NCBI GenBank assembly: GCA_022239325.1 | Contig: JAKOGP010000001.1 | Coordinates: 394,870-458,869 of the forward strand | Length of the DNA: 64,000 nt | Source: Flavobacteriaceae bacterium LSUCC0859 | Lineage (GTDB): Bacteria; Bacteroidota; Bacteroidia; Flavobacteriales; Flavobacteriaceae | Direction of reading: 5' to 3' | Shown: piece by piece, positions 25,119 to 33,706 of the stretch | How the letters are laid out: every line of letters starts with the position of its first letter | Numbering within the stretch: position 1 is the stretch's first letter | Notes under the pieces: generated by a model | What the model was told of the DNA's origin: nothing | The model's input: only the letters and a program-made list of their open reading frames with translations | Databases searched by the model: none | Position numbers and translations under genes: made by a program

Positions 25119-27425
25119 TTAGTCTTTAATCTGTGCTTTAAAAGCGTCAAATTCAGATCTAGTTTCTGCCTTAGGCCAAGAATTATTGCTTGTGTCTATG
25201 TCTGCAGTTTCTGCTTTAGGATCTACTACAATACCTACAATTTCTTTTTCGGTAGAAAGCACTCGTTTCACTTCTACGTCATTCTTTCTCCAAATTTCTG
25301 CTGGATAAGTAATAGACTCTTTAGTGCCGTCTTCGTAGGTATACTCTACAATTAATGGCATAGGTATGCCACCTGGCTTGTTAAATGTAACCTCGTAGAA
25401 AAACTTTGGCTCCTTCACAGCAGCACGCTCCTCTGCGGTCATATTATCCATCATAAAAGACTGGAGCGTCTCCGAAGTCTCAGAGGGCTTTTTCCCTTTG
25501 AGGTCTTTGTTGTAATCTTCGCTGTCTTCGGCTGCTAAATACACCAATGGTGGTAAATCTGCCTCTGTTAGGTTTCTAGCCGCCATATATTCTTTCATCT
25601 GTTTGGTAGGCTCGTTGCTTACATAGTATTTTTTCACATCCTTCACACCTATGTCTACATAGTCTGTGGTGTAAAACCAACCCCTCCAGAAGTAATCTAA
25701 ATCTACTGCAGAAGCGTCTTCCATAGTTCTGAAGAAATCTTCAGGGCTTGGGTGCTTAAACTTCCAACGGTTGGCGTAGGTTTTAAAGGCGTGGTCAAAC
25801 AACTCTCTACCCATTACAGTCTCTCTTAAAATATTAAGCGCTGTAGCTGGCTTTCCGTAAGCGTTTGGTCCTAGCTGATACACATTCTCTGGGTTAGACA
25901 TAATGGGAGCCAAATAAGACTGATCTCCAGCCATATATGGTACAATTTTAGCAGGAGCACCTCTTCTAGAAGGATAAGCCTCTAAAGGCGCAATAGCGTC
26001 TGGGAAAGCTTCCCCAAATTCCTGCTCCGCCATATATTGCATAAAGGTGTCTAGACCTTCATCCATCCAACCCCACTGACGCTCGTCAGAATTAACAATC
26101 ATGGGGAAGAAGTTGTGACCTACCTCGTGAATGATTACAGAAATCATACCGTATTTTACACCGTCTGAATAGCTGCCGTCTTCTTGAGGCCTACCGTAGT
26201 TCCAGCAAATCATGGGATACTCCATCCCTTGATTTTTTGCGTGCACAGAAATGGCCTTAGGGTAAGGGTAATCAAAGGTGTGTGCAGAATAAGATTTTAA
26301 AGTATGTGCCACGGCTTTAGTAGAGTACTCTTCCCATAGTGGGTTCCCTTCTTTAGGGTACATAGAAACTGCCATAACGGTACGGTCTCCAAGCTTTACA
26401 GCCTGCATGTCCCAAATAAATTTTCTAGAGGTAGCAAAACCAAAATCTCTCACATTTTCTGCTTTGAGTTTCCAAGTTTTAGTCTTTTCAGAAAAACCTT
26501 TCTCTGCGGCTTCTGCCTCTTCCTGGCTCACGATAATAACTGGTTTGTCATAAGAGTTTTGAGCCTCTTTATATCGCTTCATCATCTCTCTAGAGTAAAC
26601 CTCTTTTCTGTTTTGAAGTACTCCAGTACCGTCTAGGATATGGTCTGCTGGCACCGTAATATTTACCTCATAATCTCCAAAAGGAAGGGCAAATTCTCCA
26701 CTTCCCCAGAACTGATGGTTTTGCCAACCTTCTACGTCATTGTACACAGCCATTCTAGGAAAAAACTGAGCAATCACGTAGGCGCGGTTGCCATCTTTAG
26801 GGAAATACTCATAACCAGAGCGGGCTCTGTTTACCGTATGATCGGGAATATTATACCACCATTTGATAGAAAAAGAAACCTGACTCTTAGAGGCCAAAGG
26901 CTGTGGCAAGTCTATTCTCATCATGGTTTGGTTTATCGTATAAGGTAAAGGATTTCCATTGGCGTCTTTTACAAACTCTATATTAAAACCTCCATCAAAG
27001 GCCTCTGTCATATAAGAACTCACAAAAGAACCCGTTGGAGCCGCTAAAGGCACACCCCCACCGTCTCTAAGGGGAGACTTTGAGTCTTTAGATCTTACAT
27101 TTTGGTCTAATTGAACCCAAAGAAATTCTAATACATCTGGGGAATTGTTGGTATAAGTAATGGTTTCCTCTCCATATAATCTGGCGTTTTTGTCGTCTAG
27201 GGTGATGTCCATTTTATAGTCTGCCTGCTGCTGATAGTAATCAGGTCCTGGAGCTCCAGAAGCAGATCTGTAATTGTTGGGAGTAGAAAACTCTTGATAG
27301 AGTTGTCTGAATTTACTTTGGTTCGTGTGACCGCCTTCTCTAGTTGCGGCTTCTTGCTCTTGTGCTGCAGCAACAGTAGCAAAAAGCATTAAAAAAGAAC
27401 TGATCACATAGGTGATTTTTTTCAT
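25119..27425 (-). CDS. secreted M1-family metallopeptidase
   Basis: A 768-residue exported zinc peptidase. The signal peptide spans about 1-21 (ends VAAAQ). The catalytic site is HEVGH at 433-437 with the third zinc ligand Glu456 after exactly 18 residues (HExxH-x18-E). The usual exopeptidase motif GxMEN is GMEYP here, at 400-404, keeping the Glu but not the Asn. After the catalytic domain come about 300 residues of helical and beta domains ending in KAQIKD. It is the last gene of a four-gene minus-strand group with DUF6702 and two carboxypeptidase-regulatory-like proteins. Location should be periplasm or outer surface. Confidence 0.92.
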   Translation of the reverse strand: MKKITYVISSFLMLFATVAAAQEQEAATREGGHTNQSKFRQLYQEFSTPNNYRSASGAPGPDYYQQQADYKMDITLDDKNARLYGEETITYTNNSPDVLEFLWVQLDQNVRSKDSKSPLRDGGGVPLAAPTGSFVSSYMTEAFDGGFNIEFVKDANGNPLPYTINQTMMRIDLPQPLASKSQVSFSIKWWYNIPDHTVNRARSGYEYFPKDGNRAYVIAQFFPRMAVYNDVEGWQNHQFWGSGEFALPFGDYEVNITVPADHILDGTGVLQNRKEVYSREMMKRYKEAQNSYDKPVIIVSQEEAEAAEKGFSEKTKTWKLKAENVRDFGFATSRKFIWDMQAVKLGDRTVMAVSMYPKEGNPLWEEYSTKAVAHTLKSYSAHTFDYPYPKAISVHAKNQGMEYPMICWNYGRPQEDGSYSDGVKYGMISVIIHEVGHNFFPMIVNSDERQWGWMDEGLDTFMQYMAEQEFGEAFPDAIAPLEAYPSRRGAPAKIVPYMAGDQSYLAPIMSNPENVYQLGPNAYGKPATALNILRETVMGRELFDHAFKTYANRWKFKHPSPEDFFRTMEDASAVDLDYFWRGWFYTTDYVDIGVKDVKKYYVSNEPTKQMKEYMAARNLTEADLPPLVYLAAEDSEDYNKDLKGKKPSETSETLQSFMMDNMTAEERAAVKEPKFFYEVTFNKPGGIPMPLIVEYTYEDGTKESITYPAEIWRKNDVEVKRVLSTEKEIVGIVVDPKAETADIDTSNNSWPKAETRSEFDAFKAQIKD

Positions 27426-27479
27426 AATTAATGGGTATTATTTTAGTGGGTTGAAATTACGCAATTTTAAGAAAAGAAC

Positions 27480-28010
27480 TTACTTATTCATATAAATTAT
27501 ACCTGAGGGCTTATCTTTCATGAGCAGAAAACTTTTTTTCAAAGCCCTGAACTTTAAATGAACTACATTTTGCTGGCTATCAAATAAATCTGTTAAGAGA
27601 CTGTGTGTAATCTCAAACTTCTGAGCCTCTAAGAATGTAGAGGTTTTAGCCTCTAAAAAATAAATAAGCACATCGTTGTCTTTCTTGTAGCCCAATACCT
27701 GAATGTCCAAAGGATTGTCATCTTCAAAAAATTGTACTTTCTTCAAAATATACTCCTTAGCATAGGTTTCTTCCATAGGGCTTTCCTGCCCGGTTCCCAA
27801 AGCTGCTGTAATCCCATAACGCGCTTTCAAAAGGGCATTTAAGTCATCTGTAAAGACCCTGCAGCTCATTTGTAAGGCCTGATCCTTTTCACTGTATGAT
27901 AGCTGGCTCACGGAGAGATAAAATTTATGATTTTCTAATCTATCCCAAGACATTACGGCATATGAAACGCATATAATACCCAGCACTATCCCTATTTTTC
28001 TTAGCTTCAT
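27480..28010 (-). CDS. DUF6702 family protein
   Basis: A 176-residue protein with an N-terminal hydrophobic segment (about 6-20) that is a signal peptide or anchor, then HKFYLSVSQLSYSEKDQALQMSCRVFTDDL, the usual start of DUF6702. The rest is mainly beta strand. Function is unknown. It overlaps the upstream gene by four bases (ATGA) and lies 54 bases before the M1 peptidase gene, an arrangement found in other flavobacteria, so the products may act together in the envelope. Confidence 0.85.
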   Translation of the reverse strand: MKLRKIGIVLGIICVSYAVMSWDRLENHKFYLSVSQLSYSEKDQALQMSCRVFTDDLNALLKARYGITAALGTGQESPMEETYAKEYILKKVQFFEDDNPLDIQVLGYKKDNDVLIYFLEAKTSTFLEAQKFEITHSLLTDLFDSQQNVVHLKFRALKKSFLLMKDKPSGIIYMNK

Positions 28011-28822
28011 TCTTCAGTATTGTTTTTCTTGTAAACCTTGCTTTTCTCTTTAATAAACTCCCAAATTAATAGCGGATTATCTGTTTTTGCCACCTCTATA
28101 AAACGATGATCTACCTCGCAGAAATAAAAAAAATCCGCAATTTTTTCCTGGGGGACACCCAATTTAGAAACGTATAAAGAATCTGGAAAAACCTGTCTCA
28201 TTTTCTCAGACATGATATAGCGTTTGTCCCGTGCCACCCGTTTTCTGAGCATCTTTGTCCTTCCTGTTATTTCATTGATAATAGGATTAAAAGGCAGGGT
28301 CAATAACATGCCTACATTAAATTTGGGCATGGCAGCCTCTCGGAGTAATCGTTCACTTTGCATAAGGGGTTTTACATTTGCATTGGGCAAACCTAAGGTA
28401 CTGGCCGTCACTACTTGCTGTGGCCCTAAGCCGGCTGCGTCCTTGGCTAAATTTCCGCTTAGGTTATATGGCATAAGGACCACCTCATCTAGAGCCACAA
28501 TTTTTTCTTCTAAGGGAATATAAACCAATTGCTGCTTCAGATGCCCATCGTTCACTACAAAATGGGTTCCTTTAAAAGCCACCCCAGATAGAAAAAGGCT
28601 GTCTTGGGCCTGAGCCCTAATCTCAAAAAAACCATCCTCGTCCGTAATGGTAGCGTAGCCTCTACTGAGGTTTTGAACACTAATAGCCCCTAATTCCTTG
28701 GAGGTGCTAACTACCCGTCCCTTAAAATTTTCGGGATAAAAAAAGTTTTGGCCCTTGGCCGATGTGAGCCAAAAAAAACAAAACAGAAAAAAGACAAGTG
28801 GGTGAGATTGCTTTTTAATCAT
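28007..28822 (-). CDS. secreted protein with carboxypeptidase-regulatory-like domain
   Basis: A 271-residue exported protein. A signal peptide (about 7-25, ends SAKGQ) is followed by one beta-sandwich of the carboxypeptidase D regulatory-like type (FKGRVVSTSKELGAISVQNLSRGYATITDEDGFF at about 34-67). The remaining two thirds are helical without a known domain. The C-terminal layout resembles the upstream gene product (28815-29561), so the two look like diverged duplicates. The genes overlap by eight bases. Confidence 0.82.
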   Translation of the reverse strand: MIKKQSHPLVFFLFCFFWLTSAKGQNFFYPENFKGRVVSTSKELGAISVQNLSRGYATITDEDGFFEIRAQAQDSLFLSGVAFKGTHFVVNDGHLKQQLVYIPLEEKIVALDEVVLMPYNLSGNLAKDAAGLGPQQVVTASTLGLPNANVKPLMQSERLLREAAMPKFNVGMLLTLPFNPIINEITGRTKMLRKRVARDKRYIMSEKMRQVFPDSLYVSKLGVPQEKIADFFYFCEVDHRFIEVAKTDNPLLIWEFIKEKSKVYKKNNTEE

Positions 28823-29561
28823 CTACTGTTTTTAAAAAGTCCTGACTTTGATTGACTAAAAAATCTATAAGTTGGAATTCATTTTCTTTTTTAAACAAGT
28901 TTTTTGAAGTAGGCTGAGTGTCTAAGTAATACAAAAATGGTTCTATTTGAGTGGCAGAAAGCTGAAGATCTTCTATAAAAAATCGATCTTCATAGAGCTG
29001 CCTAATTACTTCTGAGAGTTTTAATTGTGGTAAGTTACTGCTTACCGCCTGATCTTTGTTTTGAAATAATAACTTAAAGATATTCACAAAATTAAGGCCG
29101 TTTTGCATGCCTTGAACCGTACCAGCTTCTGCTATATTATCTACCTCTGTACTTCTGTCTATCTCGTAATTATAGCCCTTAAAGCGTTCGTTTTTGAGAG
29201 CTAAAAATTTTTCTGTGTTTTCAGGACCCACCACTACTTCTTCTAAGGCGGTTACCTTTTCATCTACAGAGACCACCAACCTGTTGTTATCTAAAATTTC
29301 CTGACTGATAAGTACTGCTGTAATTTTGTAATTTACTGCTGTAAAAACCAGCTCATCTCCCAGAGCTACCATAATTTCAAACTCTCCATTTTCATTGGTG
29401 ATCGTGGCTTGCTTCGCTGTTACATTTAAAACATTTTCATTAATCACATTACTGTCTCTATACATAACCTTACCCCTGAGTAGGGTTCTATCCTGAGAAA
29501 AAACAGACATCCCAAAACACATGAATAATCCGATCATCAATAGATTCTTTGCTTTTCTCAT
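28815..29561 (-). CDS. secreted protein with carboxypeptidase-regulatory-like domain (paralogue)
   Basis: A 248-residue exported protein. The signal peptide spans about 1-22, followed by a carboxypeptidase-regulatory-like beta-sandwich (LRGKVMYRDSNVINENVLNVTAKQATITNENGEF at about 28-61) and the EEVVVGP strand end seen in many Bacteroidota proteins of this type. The last 130 residues are helical, with the segment LQLSATQIEPFLYYLDTQ matching in layout the downstream paralogue. It is the first gene of the group ending in the M1 peptidase. I see no clear promoter box upstream. Confidence 0.82.
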   Translation of the reverse strand: MRKAKNLLMIGLFMCFGMSVFSQDRTLLRGKVMYRDSNVINENVLNVTAKQATITNENGEFEIMVALGDELVFTAVNYKITAVLISQEILDNNRLVVSVDEKVTALEEVVVGPENTEKFLALKNERFKGYNYEIDRSTEVDNIAEAGTVQGMQNGLNFVNIFKLLFQNKDQAVSSNLPQLKLSEVIRQLYEDRFFIEDLQLSATQIEPFLYYLDTQPTSKNLFKKENEFQLIDFLVNQSQDFLKTVDD

Positions 29562-29679
29562 AACATACTTTTTTAAAGACCCTGGGGCTTTTGTTTATTT
29601 AAATATAAAGAAACCTTAAGTTTTTCAGAAATAAAAAAATAGGACCTCTAAACTTTTGTTAATTTGCACAAAAAACACC

Positions 29680-30390
29680 TTGAAACAAATTATTCTAGCC
29701 AGTACCAGCACCCTCCCAGATGAGCCATTTCTTGATTATTTATTAGATACCCTCTCTGAATTTTACAAAAACATAAAGACGGTTACTTTTATACCTTATG
29801 CCAGGCCAGGGGGCATTTCACACGATCACTACACCAGGCATGTGTCCGTGGCATTATCAAAGATTGGTAAAAAGGTCGTAGGCCTTCACAGCTTTGAAAA
29901 TCCAGAAGAAGGGCTTGCACAAGCAGAGGCCCTATTTACTGGGGGAGGGAATACCTTTGTTCTAGTAAAAACCCTTCATGAATTGGGTATTATGGACCTT
30001 CTTAGCTCAAAAATAAAAGGAGGCACCCCTTATTTAGGCTGTAGTGCTGGCAGTAATATAGCAGGAGTGAACATGCAAACCACTAATGACATGCCCATTG
30101 TCATGCCCAAAAGCTTCCAGACCATGGGACTCATACCTTTTAACATAAACGCACATTATATGGACCCCATACCGGGGATAAAGCACCAGGGAGAATCCAG
30201 AGAAACCCGAATTAAAGAATTTCATCATTTTCAGGCTACACCCGTCCTTGGACTTAGAGAGGGAAGTTATGTATATGTCCATGGAGCAGACATAAGTCTT
30301 GAAGGTGGTTTGTTAGCCAAACTTTTTCAAAAAGATGAAAAAGCTTTAGAAATTTCAGAATTACCTGCTTCCTTAAGCCGTTTTATGTAA
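29680..30390 (+). CDS. pepE: dipeptidase E-like peptidase (family S51)
   Basis: A 236-residue cytosolic serine peptidase of the PepE group, which cleaves Asp-X dipeptides. It has the class I glutamine-amidotransferase-like fold: SISH-type loop YARPGGISHDHY, FTGGGNTF, the nucleophile Ser in YLGCSAGSN, and NINAHYMDP with the catalytic His. The start is probably TTG 29680 (giving LKQIILASTST), which matches the family N-terminus; an earlier TTG at 29656 adds eight residues that do not. Function is inferred from family. Confidence 0.87.
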   Translation: MKQIILASTSTLPDEPFLDYLLDTLSEFYKNIKTVTFIPYARPGGISHDHYTRHVSVALSKIGKKVVGLHSFENPEEGLAQAEALFTGGGNTFVLVKTLHELGIMDLLSSKIKGGTPYLGCSAGSNIAGVNMQTTNDMPIVMPKSFQTMGLIPFNINAHYMDPIPGIKHQGESRETRIKEFHHFQATPVLGLREGSYVYVHGADISLEGGLLAKLFQKDEKALEISELPASLSRFM

Positions 30391-30583
30391 AACATATTCA
30401 CTTTATCGGATGCAATGAACTCTTCATAGTTAAATGTTGCATTTGAGCTTTTTTATGAAATTTTAATGCATTTTTACTCATTTTTGGTTAATTATAGTGT
30501 TTTTTAGCCCTTTAATCGAGTTTTTTTGATTTTTAGGCAACTTGTTTAAAAGAAGTAATACCTTAAAGGAAATCACGCTTCTT

Positions 30584-31891
30584 ATGAGCAAGAAAAAGAC
30601 GCTACTCATTTCTCTTCTTTTTAGCCTAAGCCTTGCCTTAGGACAAATAAAAATAGGGAATGAGCATCAGGATATTCACCCGAGCTCTCTTCTAGAGCTA
30701 GAGAGCCAAAGCCAAGTGTTTGTTTTAACCAACTTAAGCCAGGAGGAGATGGAACAGATTAAACCCCTCTCTGGGGCATTGGTATTTAATCGTACTAAAA
30801 ACTGCTTGTTTTTTTACCACCATAGCTGGATCCCACTTTGTGAACTTTCTCCAGACATCATAGAATCTATTTGGTCTGGCCTAAGCTATCACACCCATGA
30901 ACTAGAAGCCCATAGTCACGATAGCATCCCCAGCCATACCCATGAAGATCTAGTCAATCACTCCCATGAAACTACTCCCACACACACCCATGAAGATCTT
31001 GAGTTACTCCTCCATGCACTTCAAAACTCAGAAACCTCAAGTATAACAACGGAACTAGACATCCCTGACCATACCCATGACATCCCTGCTCATGAGCACG
31101 ACATAGGGACACACGAACATGAACTTGTTGCGCACCAGCACGACATTCCTACCCATGAGCATACTATCCCTCCCTCTGGAGAGATGAGCCACACTCTAAG
31201 TCTAAATCCTGTGGATAGTTTAAATCTATTTCAATTTAGAACAGCTACGCCCGGGGCACTTTGGTATGCCAAAGACGCTATTCATCTCAGTGAAATTAAA
31301 AATGCCACGAGTACTGCATTGGGAATTTTCTGGGACGATAAGAACGCAAGACTGGGAGTTGGCACCACCAAACCCACCAACAAAATGCATATAGCAGGAG
31401 AGATAAGAAGTCAGGGGTTTTCCAACTCTAACGGCAGTAAAAATGAGCCTAGTTACAGTTTTAAATCAGATTCAAATACAGGCATGTATAGGGCAGCAGC
31501 AGATCAATTAGCCTTTAGCACCAAGGGTAATGAGGTGCTAAGAATGACCAAACTCGGAGGGGTAGTCATAGGAAAAACTACCGCCAATGCGCTTTTAGAT
31601 GTGAATGGGCCCATAGCAACAAAAATAGACCTCATAGATCAGGCCACTGCTACAATAGAAAACCACCACAGTACCGTTATCTTAGGCATTAGTTGTGTAC
31701 AAGTTGTTCTACCGGAACCCAATTCTGAAAACAAAGGGAGAATCTATGTGCTAAAAAATGGGAGCGGAATTCCCTTGCCCTTAAATATTAACTTTGCTGG
31801 TCCCTTAGAGATAAATGCCACACAATCCAGCCTCCCCACGGGAATTACACAGCTGCAAAGTGACGGTCTAAGATGGCAGCAAATGAACTGA
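30584..31891 (+). CDS. secreted tail-fibre-like protein with ten HxH motifs
   Basis: A 435-residue exported protein. The ATG at 30584 begins a signal peptide (MSKKKTLLISLLFSLSLALG). Residues about 30-100 follow the pattern of flavobacterial fibre proteins (SSLLELESQ..., GALVFNRTKNCLFFYHHSWIPLC). Residues 103-193 hold ten His-x-His motifs in two blocks of five, with spacing 7-8-8-8 and then exactly 7-7-7-7. The C-terminal part has phage tail-fibre-like repeats (LGVGTTKPTNKMHIAGEI, SNTGMYRAAADQLAFST, ALLDVNG). There is no T9SS C-terminal domain of its own. The gene for a type B T9SS substrate starts two bases after its stop. I infer a trimeric surface fibre whose HxH needle binds metal as in phage T4 gp37; this is a hypothesis. 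Confidence 0.8.
   Translation: MSKKKTLLISLLFSLSLALGQIKIGNEHQDIHPSSLLELESQSQVFVLTNLSQEEMEQIKPLSGALVFNRTKNCLFFYHHSWIPLCELSPDIIESIWSGLSYHTHELEAHSHDSIPSHTHEDLVNHSHETTPTHTHEDLELLLHALQNSETSSITTELDIPDHTHDIPAHEHDIGTHEHELVAHQHDIPTHEHTIPPSGEMSHTLSLNPVDSLNLFQFRTATPGALWYAKDAIHLSEIKNATSTALGIFWDDKNARLGVGTTKPTNKMHIAGEIRSQGFSNSNGSKNEPSYSFKSDSNTGMYRAAADQLAFSTKGNEVLRMTKLGGVVIGKTTANALLDVNGPIATKIDLIDQATATIENHHSTVILGISCVQVVLPEPNSENKGRIYVLKNGSGIPLPLNINFAGPLEINATQSSLPTGITQLQSDGLRWQQMN
30890..31162 (+). repeat. HxH heptad/octad repeat region in the fibre gene
   Basis: The region encodes ten HxH motifs. Block A (30890-30991) has HTH, HSH, HTH, HSH, HTH spaced 7, 8, 8 and 8 residues. Block B (31070-31162) has HTH, HEH, HEH, HQH, HEH spaced 7 residues each. 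The 26-residue linker between blocks has a hydrophobic LELLLHAL core. The codons differ between units, so the pattern is kept at protein level rather than by recent DNA duplication. Confidence 0.9.
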
Positions 31892-31893
31892 TC

Positions 31894-33033
31894 ATGAGAG
31901 GGAAAGACCTGTATATATGGATGTACTACTTTGTAATGGGTAGTTCATTATGGGCGCAAAACATCTATTTTAAAGGGCGTATTGGTGTAGGTGCAAAGTC
32001 GCCAATGGTCATTTACAGTAAAACCCACCTCATAGAGACCTTATTACCTACTCATACCCATCTTATCTATAAAGGCACAGATACCCAACATCTTAAAAAC
32101 CAACAGCCATTGCATATTGGTAGTCTAGAGGTAAATAATCCAAACGGATTGGGAGTACAACAAAGCATTCACATCCAAAAACGCTTAAAACTTAAGCAGG
32201 GATATCTGTATGCAAAACCATCTTATGAAGACAGCCTTGCTATAAGTGAAACAGTTCTCCATCTTTCATTTGCTACAATCCTAGAGCGCAGCCACAACAA
32301 CAACTTTATTGCGCTTCCCATTGCAATTAAAAATAAAAAGCATTTTTTCTTTCCTTTTGGAAGTTATGAAGAAAGAAATTCCCTCTATTTTGAAACTCAA
32401 ACTACAGGTCTTTCGATAGAAATGAGACATGAAAACCTCCGCAATAATACCCCTAAGGAAGAGGAATACAGTAGTCTTAACTATTTAAAACGACAAGGCA
32501 TTGTGCGCATTAAAAAAAGGGGACGTTGGAAGCTCAAAAGCGAACAAAACCTACGCATACAAATACGAATTAAAATAGATGTTACCTCAAAAATAAGTAC
32601 AAAGACAGTGCCAATTGGATTGGCAGGCTGGAATAAAGAAACAAAAAATTGGAGTCTAATCCCCATTATCTCAAAAAAGAATGACTCCATCAAATCTGAC
32701 TTTTTTGCTGCAAATCAGTACAGTTTAATCACCATTTGCGAATGTATAGCGCCCTCAAAAAAATACAGATCCTACGGAAACTTTGCTGTGAGTCCCAATG
32801 GAGACGGGATAAATGAAATCCCAGTTTTTAAATCCTACAAAAAACACAGAAACGGTCAATTTGAACTTTTTAACAGACATGGCATACGGGTTTTAAAATT
32901 TCCCTGGAATGAGATTTTAGAAGGGCGTCAAAGCTTTAATTGGCCTCACATAAAAACAGACACTTACTTCTATACACTTAATATGCAACAACCAAAACAA
33001 AAAGAACAAGGGTATATTTACATAAAAAAATGA
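31894..33033 (+). CDS. T9SS type B substrate (gliding motility-associated C-terminal domain)
   Basis: A 379-residue exported protein. From ATG 31894, two bases after the fibre stop, it has a signal peptide (MRGKDLYIWMYYFVMGSSLWAQ). The last 85 residues are a type B T9SS sorting domain: SPNGDGINE, then FELFNRHGIRVLKF, WNEI and YFYTLNM, ending in GYIYIKK. The middle (about 25-290) is mostly beta strand and unmatched to any family I know. An earlier in-frame ATG at 31873 lies in the fibre gene and adds seven residues before the signal peptide. Its Cys-rich junction ITICECIAPS precedes the sorting domain. No PorP/SprF-like partner gene, usual beside type B substrates, is nearby. Confidence 0.85.
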   Translation: MRGKDLYIWMYYFVMGSSLWAQNIYFKGRIGVGAKSPMVIYSKTHLIETLLPTHTHLIYKGTDTQHLKNQQPLHIGSLEVNNPNGLGVQQSIHIQKRLKLKQGYLYAKPSYEDSLAISETVLHLSFATILERSHNNNFIALPIAIKNKKHFFFPFGSYEERNSLYFETQTTGLSIEMRHENLRNNTPKEEEYSSLNYLKRQGIVRIKKRGRWKLKSEQNLRIQIRIKIDVTSKISTKTVPIGLAGWNKETKNWSLIPIISKKNDSIKSDFFAANQYSLITICECIAPSKKYRSYGNFAVSPNGDGINEIPVFKSYKKHRNGQFELFNRHGIRVLKFPWNEILEGRQSFNWPHIKTDTYFYTLNMQQPKQKEQGYIYIKK

Positions 33034-33110
33034 GTAATTTCAAAGACTTAATTTCAGATCACATTCAAGAGGGAACTACAACATATTAAAACCACAATTG
33101 AGCACTCATT

Positions 33111-33554
33111 ATGAACATTGTAATACAACGTATTTCTGCAGCAGAGACTTATCCAGTGAGGCATGCAGAACTCAGAAAAGGAAGACCGCTAAGCAGCTGT
33201 GCCTTTGAAGGAGACGAACAGCAAAGCAGCATACATCTAGGTGCTTACGCCAAAGACAAGCTTATGGGAGTGGCAAGTTTTATGAAAGCGCCCTTTTCTG
33301 AGCAGGCAGAGGTAACAGCCATGCAACTCCGCGGAATGGCAGTATTAACTCGCTTTCACAGACAAGGCATAGGAGCGCAAATATTAGATTTTGGAGAACA
33401 GATGCTTAAAGAACAGCAGGTCTCCATACTCTGGATGAACGCGAGGATACTTGCTCTTGATTTTTACAAAAATCTAGGCTATTCTATTTTAGGGAATGAA
33501 TTTCATATTCCTGAGGTGGGGGCTCACTTCAAGATGTGGAAGCATCTTTCTTAA
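33111..33554 (+). CDS. GNAT family N-acetyltransferase
   Basis: A 147-residue acyltransferase of the GNAT fold. The acetyl-CoA binding motif A is seen as LRGMAVLTRFHRQGIGAQIL (about 72-92), with the R/Q-x-x-G-x-G/A loop RQGIGA. Motif B follows with LDFYKNLGYSILG. The acceptor substrate cannot be predicted. It is a single gene between the fibre locus and gpmI, with 77 bases before it and 152 bases after it holding nothing I can identify except a TATTTTTG box before gpmI. Confidence 0.85.
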   Translation: MNIVIQRISAAETYPVRHAELRKGRPLSSCAFEGDEQQSSIHLGAYAKDKLMGVASFMKAPFSEQAEVTAMQLRGMAVLTRFHRQGIGAQILDFGEQMLKEQQVSILWMNARILALDFYKNLGYSILGNEFHIPEVGAHFKMWKHLS

Positions 33555-33706
33555 AGATATATCCATACTTCCATGCGGCCTTTTTTGAAGAATATATGAT
33601 TCTATCTATCGCAAAGCAAAAAACAACAGTGAATTAGAAAAAACAATAAGGATCTGGCTAGCTATTGCCCAATTGTCATTATTTTTGAAGGATAAACACA
33701 AAGAAT

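Noticed and set aside
30584-33033. Prophage remnant, because of the tail-fibre-like repeats
   Set aside because: The fibre has a bacterial signal peptide, its partner has a T9SS domain, and there are no phage structural, lysis or integrase genes nearby.
33030-33089. A 19-codon open frame whose ATG overlaps the stop of the T9SS substrate gene (ATGA)
   Set aside because: It is very short, shows no recognisable motif and has no coding signal beyond the overlap.
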